From positions 96,024 through 160,023 of IMG/VR virus record IMGVR_UViG_3300014914_000003: DNA of 64,000 nucleotides. One strand, given 5' to 3'. Below the pieces are notes generated by a model that worked only from the letters and a program-made list of their open reading frames with translations, did not search any database and was not told the DNA's origin. Source of the DNA: a virus. Both the position numbers and the translations under genes were made by a program. Each line of letters begins with the position of its first letter. Within the stretch, counting starts at the first letter, position 1. Below, piece by piece: positions 15,251 through 24,738 of this stretch.

Positions 15251-17086
15251 CTAACGAATGTACGTGCTTCTATCATCTGGATGCTTCCATCTTTGATCCT
15301 CTGTGACAAACATAGCCTGCCCCCAGAAGATTTCTCCCGCATCTGAGTTCATCTGGTAGTAGAGGTGCCCACTGTAATGCGTTGGCAGGTGTTCTGTTGA
15401 CCAACCCCAGTAGTTGGTGTCACCGATCTGGTAGCAACCACTCGACGCTAACGCAAGGGCTGTGTTTACCCCGTTGGTGATGTCCCACACCTGAACCGTA
15501 ACGAGTGTCGCTGCCGTATCAAACGATCCGACGAACTGTGGATCATAATCTGGTGTCTTCTCTAGCCAATCAAACGCCTGTCCCGACGCCGCCGCTCCAC
15601 CCGATGCCGCCACTGTACCTCTGGTGAATAGGTCGCACGAACCTGTTGTCGCCCCTGTCGCACCATTGGTGTACAGATCACCGGAAGCCCCGATGTCTGT
15701 TAGCCCCTTGATAAATAGGTCTCCAGAACCAAGGTGATTATCATATCCACCCACAAACATGTCACTAGATGCTTGTGTGGTTTTCAGGCCGTTGACAAAC
15801 AGATCGCCGGAAGCCGACCACGGTGTCGATGACAAACCTTCGATGAACAAATCGCCGGAAGCAGATATCTCACCAATGTTCGCAATATACAGTGGACTCG
15901 TACCAGAGAATGGGATCGGACCCTGAATGTAGAGACCGATCTGGGCGTCAACGGGTAGTTGGATAATACGAGCAGTACCGTAGTTACTATTCGCCGTATC
16001 CCTATAAGCAACCACAGCGAATGGATATGTTAGAAGCGTAGCGTGGTGATCAGCCGAACTAGCCTCATGCCATATTTCGGCATCACTGTATGCCTGTGTA
16101 TCGCCTGTAATCTTACCACGAGCAATCTTGCCATAACTACTATCGCTTCGGTCTACATAGAGAATATCAAATTCATCCTCGTCTTTGGCCACAGAGGCCC
16201 CGAGATAGATACTATTCGTAGTAAGCAGAGCATTATCCTCAACGGCAATGACACGCGATGCACCACTGGTCGAGATGTATGTGGCACGAAGATCATCTGC
16301 CCAGTTGTGTGCTATAGCCAGTTTCGCAACTGTACCAGAAGACAACAAAACTGGTTCGTTTTCTCGCGGCTCCCATGCCGCAGCAGGAGCAGTGTATATA
16401 TTTTTAGACGCACCACGAGTAAGAACCGTGCCGCTTCTTGTGTATATGGCACCTCTTAGATATTTGGTGGCCCAAAGTCGTTGGCGACTCCAGGTCATCA
16501 AAGCGCGGTCTTCGTCAATAATGGTGACTCTTGGATGATCTACATAACTTTCATTTATGGCCGATTCCACCCCGAGAGATATTGTTGTGCCAGTAATACT
16601 AGCAATCTTAGACCTTAAATATTGACCATTCCAGGTATTCTCATAGTCTAGAGTCCACATCACCTTATCGTTTGTGAAAGCAGCACAAGCAACACTTTTT
16701 GTCTTATTTGCCAATCCGGCGCTGTGGTGATACGTGGCACCAGATGTCAGCACGTCGCCACTTACGGTACACACAAGACCATAGGAGTAAAAATCTGTTA
16801 GAACATATGCCACAAAAATACTGTCTTCATCAAGAACAGCAACATCATGTGTTTGGCGAGCATAATCGTAGTGCGCCCCCGCATTCAACACGCCTGGAGT
16901 AAAAGTAAGAGTTGGCCCATATGTGATATCGGTGCCACTCCTGGTACCAACACATATCTTACCCTTATCGCTATCTGCGGCATCTCTCCAGGCGACTACG
17001 AATTTGTCGTCGGAAAGTGCGCGGACAACGGGGACTTCCGTTGAACCACTCGCAAAAACAAATTCACTCCCAAGTGTTATAGCCAC
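15251..17086 (-). CDS. Large modular virion surface protein (611 aa)
   Basis: Residues 1-370 are propeller-type repeats (DDKFVVAWRDAADSDKGKI). Then come tandem 15-20-residue units around SGDLFI-x-G (SGDLFIEGL, SGDLFVNGL, SGDLFIKGL). A C-terminal module (VQVWDITNG; ASSGCYQIGD; GWSTEHLPT) follows, ending WKHPDDRSTYIR. The module order matches 17090-19840, suggesting duplication. Likely a receptor-binding or decorating fibre. Confidence 0.6.
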   Translation of the reverse strand: MAITLGSEFVFASGSTEVPVVRALSDDKFVVAWRDAADSDKGKICVGTRSGTDITYGPTLTFTPGVLNAGAHYDYARQTHDVAVLDEDSIFVAYVLTDFYSYGLVCTVSGDVLTSGATYHHSAGLANKTKSVACAAFTNDKVMWTLDYENTWNGQYLRSKIASITGTTISLGVESAINESYVDHPRVTIIDEDRALMTWSRQRLWATKYLRGAIYTRSGTVLTRGASKNIYTAPAAAWEPRENEPVLLSSGTVAKLAIAHNWADDLRATYISTSGASRVIAVEDNALLTTNSIYLGASVAKDEDEFDILYVDRSDSSYGKIARGKITGDTQAYSDAEIWHEASSADHHATLLTYPFAVVAYRDTANSNYGTARIIQLPVDAQIGLYIQGPIPFSGTSPLYIANIGEISASGDLFIEGLSSTPWSASGDLFVNGLKTTQASSDMFVGGYDNHLGSGDLFIKGLTDIGASGDLYTNGATGATTGSCDLFTRGTVAASGGAAASGQAFDWLEKTPDYDPQFVGSFDTAATLVTVQVWDITNGVNTALALASSGCYQIGDTNYWGWSTEHLPTHYSGHLYYQMNSDAGEIFWGQAMFVTEDQRWKHPDDRSTYIR

Positions 17087-17089
17087 AGC

Positions 17090-19840
17090 TTACACCAAAT
17101 AATCCCCTCTATCGCTAGGGTGAATCCATTTTGCACCTTCTGGTACATCCATGATGAATTGTCCGTCAAACGTTTCGCTCGCGTCGGAAGTCATGAGATA
17201 GAAATATTGCCCTGCATGTCCATCGGGTGTTGGTAGATTGGCGGTAGACCAGCCCCATCTGCCAGTATCACCTATTTGGTAACAACCACTGCTTGCCAAA
17301 ACCATCGCTGTGTTTGATCCGTCCGTCACATCCCATACTTGAATATTCACGAAGTTGGCCGCTGTCTCGAACGTACCAATGATCTGCGGATGATGATCTG
17401 ATGCCCTTAGAAGCCAATCAATTGGTCGTGCCAAATCGCCAGACTCAGGTGGGGCGGTTGTGATACCACGGATAAAAATGTCTGCATCACCAGATGATGG
17501 TCGTGGGCTGCTCATGAACAGATCGACGTTGTCGGACGCTGCGTAGATACCATGGGTGAACAGGTCGCCAGACGCAACAGAGTCGTTGTCAGCCAGTACG
17601 AACATGTCGCATGAATCAGATGATACCGCATGTCCCTGGATGTACAACCGTAGATTGTCGTGGCCATAGATGAACAGGTTACACTGCCCTGTTTGGTCTG
17701 TGTGCCCACGAGTAGATAGGTCGCCGGATGCCTCTGTGTTTTCATGTCCATCGATAAACAAATCACCGGAGGCAGCGAATTCTGTGACGAGTTCGACTCC
17801 ACAAATGTACAACGGCAGATTCTTGCCACCGGCTATGAAGCAATCACACGTCCCCGTGTCTTCTGCATAGCCTTGTATGAAGAGATTACACGAACCAGAA
17901 TCAGTGCCACCATATTGGTCGTACTGATCCATCGTAGCACCATGATTCTTACCTAGCTCGTATAGCCTGCTGACCTGGAAGTCATCAAATGGGCCAGCCA
18001 GTTCTGTCCAACAAACCACTTCGTCCACAACAAGTGGCGGTGAAAATCCGTTCAAATCTGTCATGTAGACCGAATTGTATCGTTGACCAGACATCGCCGT
18101 AGTCATGGCAGAATCATCTAGTAGATAGGTCAGCGGTTCACCATCGATGCTTCCATAGACATGCCAGTTGCCGCCAGACATTTCAGCATACAGCACCACA
18201 AAATGCCAGTCTTCGTCGTCTGGCACTGAACCAAACGTGGCATCATCACCTTGAACATCATCAACAGCAAGAGTCGCTTTGCCAGCAGTACCCCACAATG
18301 TGAATCCGTTGAAATCATTCGGAGATGTGCTGGTCAAACTATTGCCAATGTATAGAACGGAATCTCGGCTGCTAGAAAAGAATCCCTTGGTCCAACAGGC
18401 GACGGCTATGCTAGTAGCATTTTCAAATGAAGGATAACTACCAGCTTGATTGTCGTAAGATATTTCAGCTTCAGTATCGACATCAATAATGGCACCATTA
18501 GCTAATATCCCACCAGAAAATGGGAAATATTGTTCGTCCCAATCAGCTTGTAATGTGTGCTCTGTCACGTCATCAAGGGGGTGATAGAAAACAACACTCT
18601 CGGGATGCTTCATTCCGAACGTATCTCGGGCTTCCAAGAAGAGGTTGCCAGAACCAGAGAATTCCGTTGGTGTTGGAGCACCTCCCTCTCCCAAATCAAC
18701 AATCATCGTGTATCCACTGGCACTATCGAACACGTTGTAGGAGATAGCAATGGCATCATCTGTTAGGGCGGCACACTGGGCACTACCGAGAGTATCATTG
18801 TGTACCTCGTCGTCACAGAAAACCCCCGACTGGGTGTAGGTAATGGCCGTCCCCGAAACTTCCCCGACCATCCACGTTCCCTTGCCTGAATTGCCCTGAT
18901 CGGAGAAGGTGAACACAAATTTGTTGTCGCCAATTCGCTGTTGACTAATATATGGGACACTGTTGCCAGAAGCAAAACCATATCTTTGGCCGAAGGTAAT
19001 CGTTGTTCCACTAACTTCACCAACAACCATATACCCACTCGGAGTACCTTCGTTGGTGCTGTACCCGAGCACAAACTTTTCTGTATTCAACACACATGTT
19101 CGTAGGCCATATGCGTATATTGAAGCGACACCAGGATCATGAAAGGTTGTGGCGATACCAGCGCTCGGCGCTCCAGAATCATTGTAGTCGAGGATGCGAG
19201 CTTTGGCTCGGTATATCCCCCCAGTCAAGTGGCGATAAGTCACAACTGCATGGCCAGCGGCGGGGTTGATGACCTGACATTGATTGTACGTCATATCTGG
19301 CGTACTTTCAGAGACTACTTCGGCTCTAACGGAGATACTTTTGTCTCCAGCGACATCAGCCGAGAAACTTCTCATCCGGTTACCAGACAAATAACGGAAG
19401 TTACATCCGACGTGACCCGAACTCAGAGCAGAAACACTCATCAGGTTTTGATTAGAGCTATCCGACCATTCTGTCGCTGTTCCCCATGAAATGGTTTGTC
19501 CACTGACACTACCGCATTTGTGGATACCCTCAGCGGTAGATACTTCTACACCGTCCACGTCTTTAGAATAGACATAGATGCGATCGGCGTCACCGGAAGG
19601 CCACAACTCTCCACTCGGGAGAGCATCCATATCCAGCCACCAACCAGCACCGTCGAAAACATTATAGCCAGACCCAACAGATACCTCAGTTCCGATGCGA
19701 TCACAAATCACAACACGGCATCTGTCGGTACCAGTGGTGGTTCTGTATCCAATGGCATATTTGTCATCGGTCAACCGGCACATAGCGCCATTGTTGTGAC
19801 GACCATCATTGAACAGGACCGGTGTTCCGCTGGTAGCCAT
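17090..19840 (-). CDS. Large modular virion surface protein with LamG-like domain (916 aa)
   Basis: The longest virion gene here. Modules: propeller-type repeats (1-390), a concanavalin/LamG-like domain beginning VVFYHPLDDVTEHTLQ (about 415-640), SGDLFIDG/SCNLFI-type repeats, then the C-terminal module (VQVWDVTDG; ASSGCYQIGD; GWSTANLPT) ending WIHPSDRGDYLV. LamG-like folds often bind glycans, so host recognition is a reasonable inference. Confidence 0.6.
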   Translation of the reverse strand: MATSGTPVLFNDGRHNNGAMCRLTDDKYAIGYRTTTGTDRCRVVICDRIGTEVSVGSGYNVFDGAGWWLDMDALPSGELWPSGDADRIYVYSKDVDGVEVSTAEGIHKCGSVSGQTISWGTATEWSDSSNQNLMSVSALSSGHVGCNFRYLSGNRMRSFSADVAGDKSISVRAEVVSESTPDMTYNQCQVINPAAGHAVVTYRHLTGGIYRAKARILDYNDSGAPSAGIATTFHDPGVASIYAYGLRTCVLNTEKFVLGYSTNEGTPSGYMVVGEVSGTTITFGQRYGFASGNSVPYISQQRIGDNKFVFTFSDQGNSGKGTWMVGEVSGTAITYTQSGVFCDDEVHNDTLGSAQCAALTDDAIAISYNVFDSASGYTMIVDLGEGGAPTPTEFSGSGNLFLEARDTFGMKHPESVVFYHPLDDVTEHTLQADWDEQYFPFSGGILANGAIIDVDTEAEISYDNQAGSYPSFENATSIAVACWTKGFFSSSRDSVLYIGNSLTSTSPNDFNGFTLWGTAGKATLAVDDVQGDDATFGSVPDDEDWHFVVLYAEMSGGNWHVYGSIDGEPLTYLLDDSAMTTAMSGQRYNSVYMTDLNGFSPPLVVDEVVCWTELAGPFDDFQVSRLYELGKNHGATMDQYDQYGGTDSGSCNLFIQGYAEDTGTCDCFIAGGKNLPLYICGVELVTEFAASGDLFIDGHENTEASGDLSTRGHTDQTGQCNLFIYGHDNLRLYIQGHAVSSDSCDMFVLADNDSVASGDLFTHGIYAASDNVDLFMSSPRPSSGDADIFIRGITTAPPESGDLARPIDWLLRASDHHPQIIGTFETAANFVNIQVWDVTDGSNTAMVLASSGCYQIGDTGRWGWSTANLPTPDGHAGQYFYLMTSDASETFDGQFIMDVPEGAKWIHPSDRGDYLV

Positions 19841-20298
19841 TAGCCCTCTATCTCCTTACGAAGAGCGTCTATGCCGACAGTATCTTTAGCCACATCCACG
19901 GTTGGATCGCCGATTAGATTCATACCCTCGTTCAGTGTTTCGGCAGAATGGTTCTTCATAGTCACACCCTGTTCAGCAAAGTGAATAAAGCACGCCATAC
20001 TAATATGTCCACCACCCCACTCAATGAGACCGCAATCGTTGGTGTCAGCAATTTCAACAGTCTCAGCACAAACACTTGGTTCATCTGGGCAAAGAATCTT
20101 ATTCTTCTCGGCCAAAAGACGAGCCATTTCCGCTTTTGTTCTGTCTGTCAATTCTTTGGAAACTATCTGACTGGCTGACAAGTCATTGAATGCGTCTAGA
20201 AGTTCCCCGCATAGAGTACCTTGTAGGTACCCTTCATACGTCCACTTTTCGGTGTAACCGAGGTCGCTAGCTTGAGTTTCGAAGTCTTGTTGTTCCAT
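19840..20298 (-). CDS. Hypothetical protein in virion operon (152 aa)
   Basis: MEQQDFETQASDLGYTEKW...; acidic, with a Cys-containing middle (CPDEPSVCAETVEI). Stop and next start share one base (19840). No family recognised. Confidence 0.5.
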   Translation of the reverse strand: MEQQDFETQASDLGYTEKWTYEGYLQGTLCGELLDAFNDLSASQIVSKELTDRTKAEMARLLAEKNKILCPDEPSVCAETVEIADTNDCGLIEWGGGHISMACFIHFAEQGVTMKNHSAETLNEGMNLIGDPTVDVAKDTVGIDALRKEIEG

Positions 20299-20343
20299 AT
20301 TCGCCTACCTCTCACGCGGATGGACGGGGAAAACAACCAATGT

Positions 20344-20649
20344 CTACTCGCCATCTGGTTCGACCACCACCGCACATGGTGCATCGATGCGAAAACGATC
20401 CCCCTCAATTCCAATCGGCATCGCCGAGAGAATCCAGCCAATAGATGCAAACGGAACGGTCATTGATAGCTCTTGATCCTTACTATTTGTCCAGACAAAG
20501 ATGTGATCTTGATCTCGTGTCCAGGTGCGAAAACTCTGAACCGCATCCGTCATAATCTGAGATGGAACAGGATGGTTTTCGTTCACCTTAATCTTTATAT
20601 TGGTGCCAGAAGCTCCAATTTGTGCCACAGTAATGATCGTTGCTGCCAT
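20344..20649 (-). CDS. Hypothetical virion-operon protein (101 aa)
   Basis: MAATIITVAQIGASGTNIKIKV..., a compact, probably all-beta protein of unknown role. The spacing of about 15 bp to its neighbours is typical of this operon. Confidence 0.55.
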   Translation of the reverse strand: MAATIITVAQIGASGTNIKIKVNENHPVPSQIMTDAVQSFRTWTRDQDHIFVWTNSKDQELSMTVPFASIGWILSAMPIGIEGDRFRIDAPCAVVVEPDGE

Positions 20650-20664
20650 TTCTCTTACCCCCTT

Positions 20665-21213
20665 CTAAGAACGGTCTCTTCGACCTGTTTCGCCCGTGGC
20701 AAACTGATCGTAATACCACGAGATAGTGTCCAACGCATTGCCTCCCGGTGTCCTATACGGACCCAGAACAGCCTTACCAACCCCAGCACCGCCTTCGGCA
20801 GCGCCAGACGCCAACAGGGACCACTTCAGCTTCTCATACGCTGCACACGGCCCCATCTCCAGAATGTCACGGTAGCCCCTGAAACTGACACTCGTGTCAA
20901 TCGCACTGTCTCCGTCCCGCACCTTGATCCCCTGCCCCAACGCCTGCTTGAACTCACCCTGCGTCAAAATACACGCAGCCTTCAGTGGCACTAGGGCCAT
21001 GAAGATGTTGTCCGAGCTTGTCACGGGGTCGGGAGCAATCGTCAGGACACTGATATCGTAGGCGTAGTCATAGCTGAACGGGAACTCGGCGTCAACCATG
21101 ATCCCAGCGGTAATCAGCACCCGCTCAAGATACTCATCGGTGTAGGTCTGTGGCAACGAGATGTCGCTCACCAGAACCCTCACCATCAAAACCAAATCAG
21201 TGTCCCAAGCCAT
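20665..21213 (-). CDS. Head-tail connector-like protein (182 aa)
   Basis: Helical, with DEYLERVLITAGIMVDAEF and IFMALVPLKAACILTQGEF, a pattern like phage adaptor/neck proteins of the gp6 type (weak). GGAGGA lies before the ATG. Confidence 0.4.
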   Translation of the reverse strand: MAWDTDLVLMVRVLVSDISLPQTYTDEYLERVLITAGIMVDAEFPFSYDYAYDISVLTIAPDPVTSSDNIFMALVPLKAACILTQGEFKQALGQGIKVRDGDSAIDTSVSFRGYRDILEMGPCAAYEKLKWSLLASGAAEGGAGVGKAVLGPYRTPGGNALDTISWYYDQFATGETGRRDRS

Positions 21214-21222
21214 TTTTTCCTC

Positions 21223-21306
21223 CTAATCGGGGGACGACCATCGTCCACGTTCCGGTACAACAATGAAGAACTCACCGTAATCATATTCACCTTCATTTGA
21301 AGTCAT
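21223..21306 (-). CDS. Detached C-terminal module of a surface protein (27 aa)
   Basis: ATG 21306: MTSNEGEYDYGEFFIVVPERG..., similar to the C-terminal ends of the large surface proteins (MNSDAGEIFWGQAMFV; MTSDASETFDGQFIM). Upstream bases in a third frame read HSYRTYQWKSG, part of the same module. It looks like a remnant left by frameshifts at the end of the 21293-21781 gene rather than an independent gene. Confidence 0.4.
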   Translation of the reverse strand: MTSNEGEYDYGEFFIVVPERGRWSSPD

Positions 21307-21781
21307 CCCGACTTCCACTGATATGTACGGTAGCTATGTCAGACGAGAGATTGGATCGCCACATGGTGTAGGTCATATCGCCGGCACTATCGTAGGCGCC
21401 AAGCGTCATGTTGCCAGCATCGTCGTCTACAGTTACAACCCTACCAAGCACCTTGCCGTTGGTGGATGCAAAAACAGTAATGAAACGGTTGTCATCACCA
21501 GATATCGGCAAATATTCCAATACCATTTGTCCATTGTGATTCAAGTCTGTATGTTCGTTTGCAACGGCAGCAACCGTTGGTCCACCAAGCGTAGCAGAAC
21601 CAATACCACTACTGATAATGGCATTATCAAAACCAGCAGAACCAAGCCATGCGTCACTCTGGACACCTTCGTCATAATTGTCAAGTGGATGATAGTAAAT
21701 TACGTCACCAGAACGCAAGAATCCACTAGCCGCCATGGTCCCGGCAATGAATATATTTCCACTTCCAAAAAACGAAGCCAT
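21293..21781 (-). CDS. LamG-like virion surface protein, truncated (162 aa)
   Basis: Begins with a GSGNIFIAG unit and the LamG-type entry motif VIYYHPLDNYDEG, like the genes at 17090, 22153 and 23077. It ends early (HISGSRDDFK) while module sequence continues in other frames to 21223. Probably a shortened paralogue. Confidence 0.55.
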   Translation of the reverse strand: MASFFGSGNIFIAGTMAASGFLRSGDVIYYHPLDNYDEGVQSDAWLGSAGFDNAIISSGIGSATLGGPTVAAVANEHTDLNHNGQMVLEYLPISGDDNRFITVFASTNGKVLGRVVTVDDDAGNMTLGAYDSAGDMTYTMWRSNLSSDIATVHISGSRDDFK

Positions 21782-21793
21782 GGCTCTTTCCCC

Positions 21794-22141
21794 TTAGTTC
21801 CGTATGATGTACGAGTCTTTGTCATTCAACGACGGCATACCACCATCGCGGTTTTCATGAGAGATGAGGGCAAAGTCTCCCTCATCGGTGTTGGTCCCAT
21901 CCGACATGCGCCAGTGGAATTGCTGTCGACTGGCTGTCAGCGTTGGGATACCACTCGTAGACCAACTGTACCGCCCGGTAGTGTTGATCTCAGTGCAACC
22001 ACTCGCTGTAACTGCAACCCCAGAACCATCTTCCCACAATTCGATATTGACGGTTTGACCCGTCACCAGTTCGCCCACTATGGCAGGTGGCGAATCTGGA
22101 AAGAAATCAAATTCAGCAATTGTTTGACCTATCAGAGCCAT
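21794..22141 (-). CDS. Stand-alone C-terminal surface module (115 aa)
   Basis: VNIELWEDGSGVAVTASGC, EINTTGRYSWSTSGIPTL and DEGDFALIS align by eye with the last 110 residues of the 611- and 916-aa surface proteins. Here the module is a separate gene. Likely an all-beta virion component. Confidence 0.55.
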   Translation of the reverse strand: MALIGQTIAEFDFFPDSPPAIVGELVTGQTVNIELWEDGSGVAVTASGCTEINTTGRYSWSTSGIPTLTASRQQFHWRMSDGTNTDEGDFALISHENRDGGMPSLNDKDSYIIRN

Positions 22142-22152
22142 TTCGTTCCCCC

Positions 22153-23073
22153 TTACTTTATTCGCTTATCCCAGTTACCAGAATGCCACATTGTGGACAT
22201 CGCCTGATGACCACCAATGGTTGACAACAACAACGGCCTATTTGGTATACCATATTGATCGTTATAGGCATCCAATGGCCGACCGTAACCACTACCCAAA
22301 TCGTATATCTTTGTCAAGACCCCAGACGGGAAAGATGTATCGCCCCAAAAGCCAACCTCATCAACGGCTGGACAAAATCCAGACCCCTCTACTGTTGGCC
22401 GCACGTATATCTGCGGATACAGATTCGTCGTAATTACAGGACATCCAGTTGGGGCCATTGATCCTGAATACACGATCGGATACAATGGTAGCCACTCTCC
22501 ACCATCATAATTAACTTGACACTGCCAATGGCCAGAAGCATTACCGCTTTCAACATGATGCGATACAGCAATAGAAGAAAGATGCCAATCATTCAAATCG
22601 CCCTCGCCAGACGGCAAAGGAAAGTCAGAAGCATCGCCAAACACATCAGAGCCACTACTCCAAACAGCTTCCACTTGTCCAGAAACCAATAGCCTAACTT
22701 CATCATTACCAAACAGAATACCATTCTGCTCGTCACCAGAAGCGTCTGACAGGCCAACCCATCCACTAACCCCACCAGCATCTACACCATAGAAGCCACT
22801 GGTCCAAAATACTGTGGACAGACACAATACACTATCTGCCCCTGGAGAAATCGCTCCGCTCGCCCGAATGTGATCGCCCAAACTGCTCCCATAAATACCA
22901 CTGCCAACAACCCCATCACCAAAGGACATTCCGTAATTGACCCAACTGTCACCAGTTGTATGTTCTTCTAGATCGTCAACCGGATGATAGAAAAGTACGA
23001 ACTCTTCTCCTGGCAATCCACTTGGGACTACGTCGCGTAACCAATAACTAGGACATGTGCTGATAAAACTCAT
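22153..23073 (-). CDS. LamG-like virion surface protein (306 aa)
   Basis: Entry motif VLFYHPVDDLEEHTTGDSW, then a Gly/Ser/Trp-rich jelly-roll-like sequence (TVFWTSGFYGV; WHLSSIAVSHHVE). Same family as the neighbouring LamG-like proteins. Confidence 0.6.
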   Translation of the reverse strand: MSFISTCPSYWLRDVVPSGLPGEEFVLFYHPVDDLEEHTTGDSWVNYGMSFGDGVVGSGIYGSSLGDHIRASGAISPGADSVLCLSTVFWTSGFYGVDAGGVSGWVGLSDASGDEQNGILFGNDEVRLLVSGQVEAVWSSGSDVFGDASDFPLPSGEGDLNDWHLSSIAVSHHVESGNASGHWQCQVNYDGGEWLPLYPIVYSGSMAPTGCPVITTNLYPQIYVRPTVEGSGFCPAVDEVGFWGDTSFPSGVLTKIYDLGSGYGRPLDAYNDQYGIPNRPLLLSTIGGHQAMSTMWHSGNWDKRIK

Positions 23074-23076
23074 AAC

Positions 23077-24228
23077 CTACCCACCTACAGGTGTCTCGTT
23101 CTCCAGGCCACGACGGTAAAGTGCCTGCGTTTCTGCATGATTGAACAAACCATTCCCAAGCGAATGTTGGTGGCCCCATTTCTGCATGACCCAATCATTT
23201 GTACGACCAGACCATAATGCAACCTGTCTGATAGATGGTGGTGTCTTAGACTCATCCGCATTCCACAAATGAATTTGAAGATATGATCCTATAGTTTGTG
23301 GAGTAAAACGACCGCAAAATGCCTCGACTCTTCTCATTGGACCACCATCAATGCTATAAGCAATCCAACATCTGCCAGACAATTTTTCTTCATCAATGCA
23401 AGACTGGTCAAAATAGGCATCAAGAATTACAAAATGCCAACACTTCCCATCCTGAGCATCATTCAATACCGTGTGTATATCAGATAATCCTGTAGGACTA
23501 TGAACCCATCCGAAGCCATCAGAACCGTTGACGGAACCATGGATGCACCACTGATTCTCACCCCATGTCATACCAAGACCATCGGTAAGCCCCAGACCAG
23601 AACCACCACCCCATCCAATAGCAATCGCCGAACCAGGATTTCCAAAAAAATCCTTAATCCAAAATGCAGTAGTGTAATGCACGCGACCATAACCTGGACA
23701 CCATCGGCTATTCCATCGATCAGACGAACCACCCATCTCGTAGTATCGGCTTCCATAAGTCTGCAAACAAATCCCAGAAGCCGATCGAACATCTCCCAGT
23801 TCTTCTTCTGGAGAACCTCTATCTATAAAGTCCGCAGCGTATGCTACAAGTTCTGGCCCCGTAATGCTAAAATCTCCGTTCGAATCAGCGGGATGAGTTA
23901 TCTGTCCATCATGAATCCCTTGTGCTCCACCATCATACAACCTGTCTCTTTCGCCCGCCCCTGGCGGATCATAGTATTGCAAACCGGTCCACATTTCATG
24001 AGTACCTCGAAGTGCGTATAGTCCGATGAACCGAGGAAACGACGGAGACTGTGGAACAGAGTTTACGCCATCTAGCTGCGCACCGCCAGTAAGGGTCCAC
24101 TCGGCACCATGTAATCCTTCTTCCGTAGTAACAGGGAACGGTCCTAGAGTTTCATGGTCCCAAAACAGCGGGACACCATTGAGCTTCTGGTAGAAAGCTA
24201 AAAAATGTTGTTCCCACAATTGACTCAT
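23077..24228 (-). CDS. LamG-like virion surface protein with EF-hand-like loop (383 aa)
   Basis: A probable jelly-roll domain (HYTTAFWIKDFFGNPGS; CWHFVILDAYFD) preceded by DSNGDFSITGPEL, a dockerin/EF-hand-type calcium loop. Most distal of the four LamG-like paralogues. It shares one base with the HTH gene upstream. Confidence 0.6.
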   Translation of the reverse strand: MSQLWEQHFLAFYQKLNGVPLFWDHETLGPFPVTTEEGLHGAEWTLTGGAQLDGVNSVPQSPSFPRFIGLYALRGTHEMWTGLQYYDPPGAGERDRLYDGGAQGIHDGQITHPADSNGDFSITGPELVAYAADFIDRGSPEEELGDVRSASGICLQTYGSRYYEMGGSSDRWNSRWCPGYGRVHYTTAFWIKDFFGNPGSAIAIGWGGGSGLGLTDGLGMTWGENQWCIHGSVNGSDGFGWVHSPTGLSDIHTVLNDAQDGKCWHFVILDAYFDQSCIDEEKLSGRCWIAYSIDGGPMRRVEAFCGRFTPQTIGSYLQIHLWNADESKTPPSIRQVALWSGRTNDWVMQKWGHQHSLGNGLFNHAETQALYRRGLENETPVGG

Positions 24229-24614
24229 TATTCACCCACCATTTCCATCAAGCGATCTAGGACATCCGGTACCATGAAATGTCGTCTAAACTCTTTATCA
24301 CTGTAACGAATCCGACAGGCTACGCCGCGAGGCCGCAAAGGGAACTTGACGGTGTGTAATCGTTTCATGACAGTTGAAGGGTCAACCCCCAAAAGCCTCC
24401 CGATCTGAGAAGCGGAGAGACCCAGGTTGTAAAGTGATATGAAAATAGAGTCGGGGAAAATCTGGTTTGCTTCCGACCGACTCCGTATGGCAACCCCGAG
24501 CGATTTAAGCCGATTATACATGGCTGTTTCGCTGCATCCGTCAAGGCGGGCAACATCTGCGCAACTTTTCCCCTGATTGTATAATTGTGTAACTTGTGTG
24601 TCAGGCAGAGACAT
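24228..24614 (-). CDS. HTH protein, probable endonuclease remnant (128 aa)
   Basis: Two resolvase-type HTH units (SCADVARLDGCSETAMYNRLK; SASQIGRLLGVDPSTVMKRLH) resembling those of the adjacent 416-aa HNH protein, but without a nuclease core. It may be a DNA-binding remnant of a duplicated homing endonuclease or a retained regulator. Confidence 0.55.
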   Translation of the reverse strand: MSLPDTQVTQLYNQGKSCADVARLDGCSETAMYNRLKSLGVAIRSRSEANQIFPDSIFISLYNLGLSASQIGRLLGVDPSTVMKRLHTVKFPLRPRGVACRIRYSDKEFRRHFMVPDVLDRLMEMVGE

Positions 24615-24669
24615 AGCACCCCCAGGAAAAAAGACCTTTCATCAGCTACTAGATTATACACCAGAATGT

Positions 24670-24706
24670 AAAATAAAAGGCTGGGAACCACAATGTGCCC
24701 CAGCCT
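24670..24706 (-). terminator. Rho-independent terminator (minus strand)
   Basis: GGCTGGG/CCCAGCC stem with a 13-nt loop, followed on the minus strand by TTTTATTTTA. It separates the 416-aa HNH gene from the LamG block. Confidence 0.8.
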
Positions 24707-24738
24707 AGCTGAATATTGTTCTGTAAACGACGTGTTGG

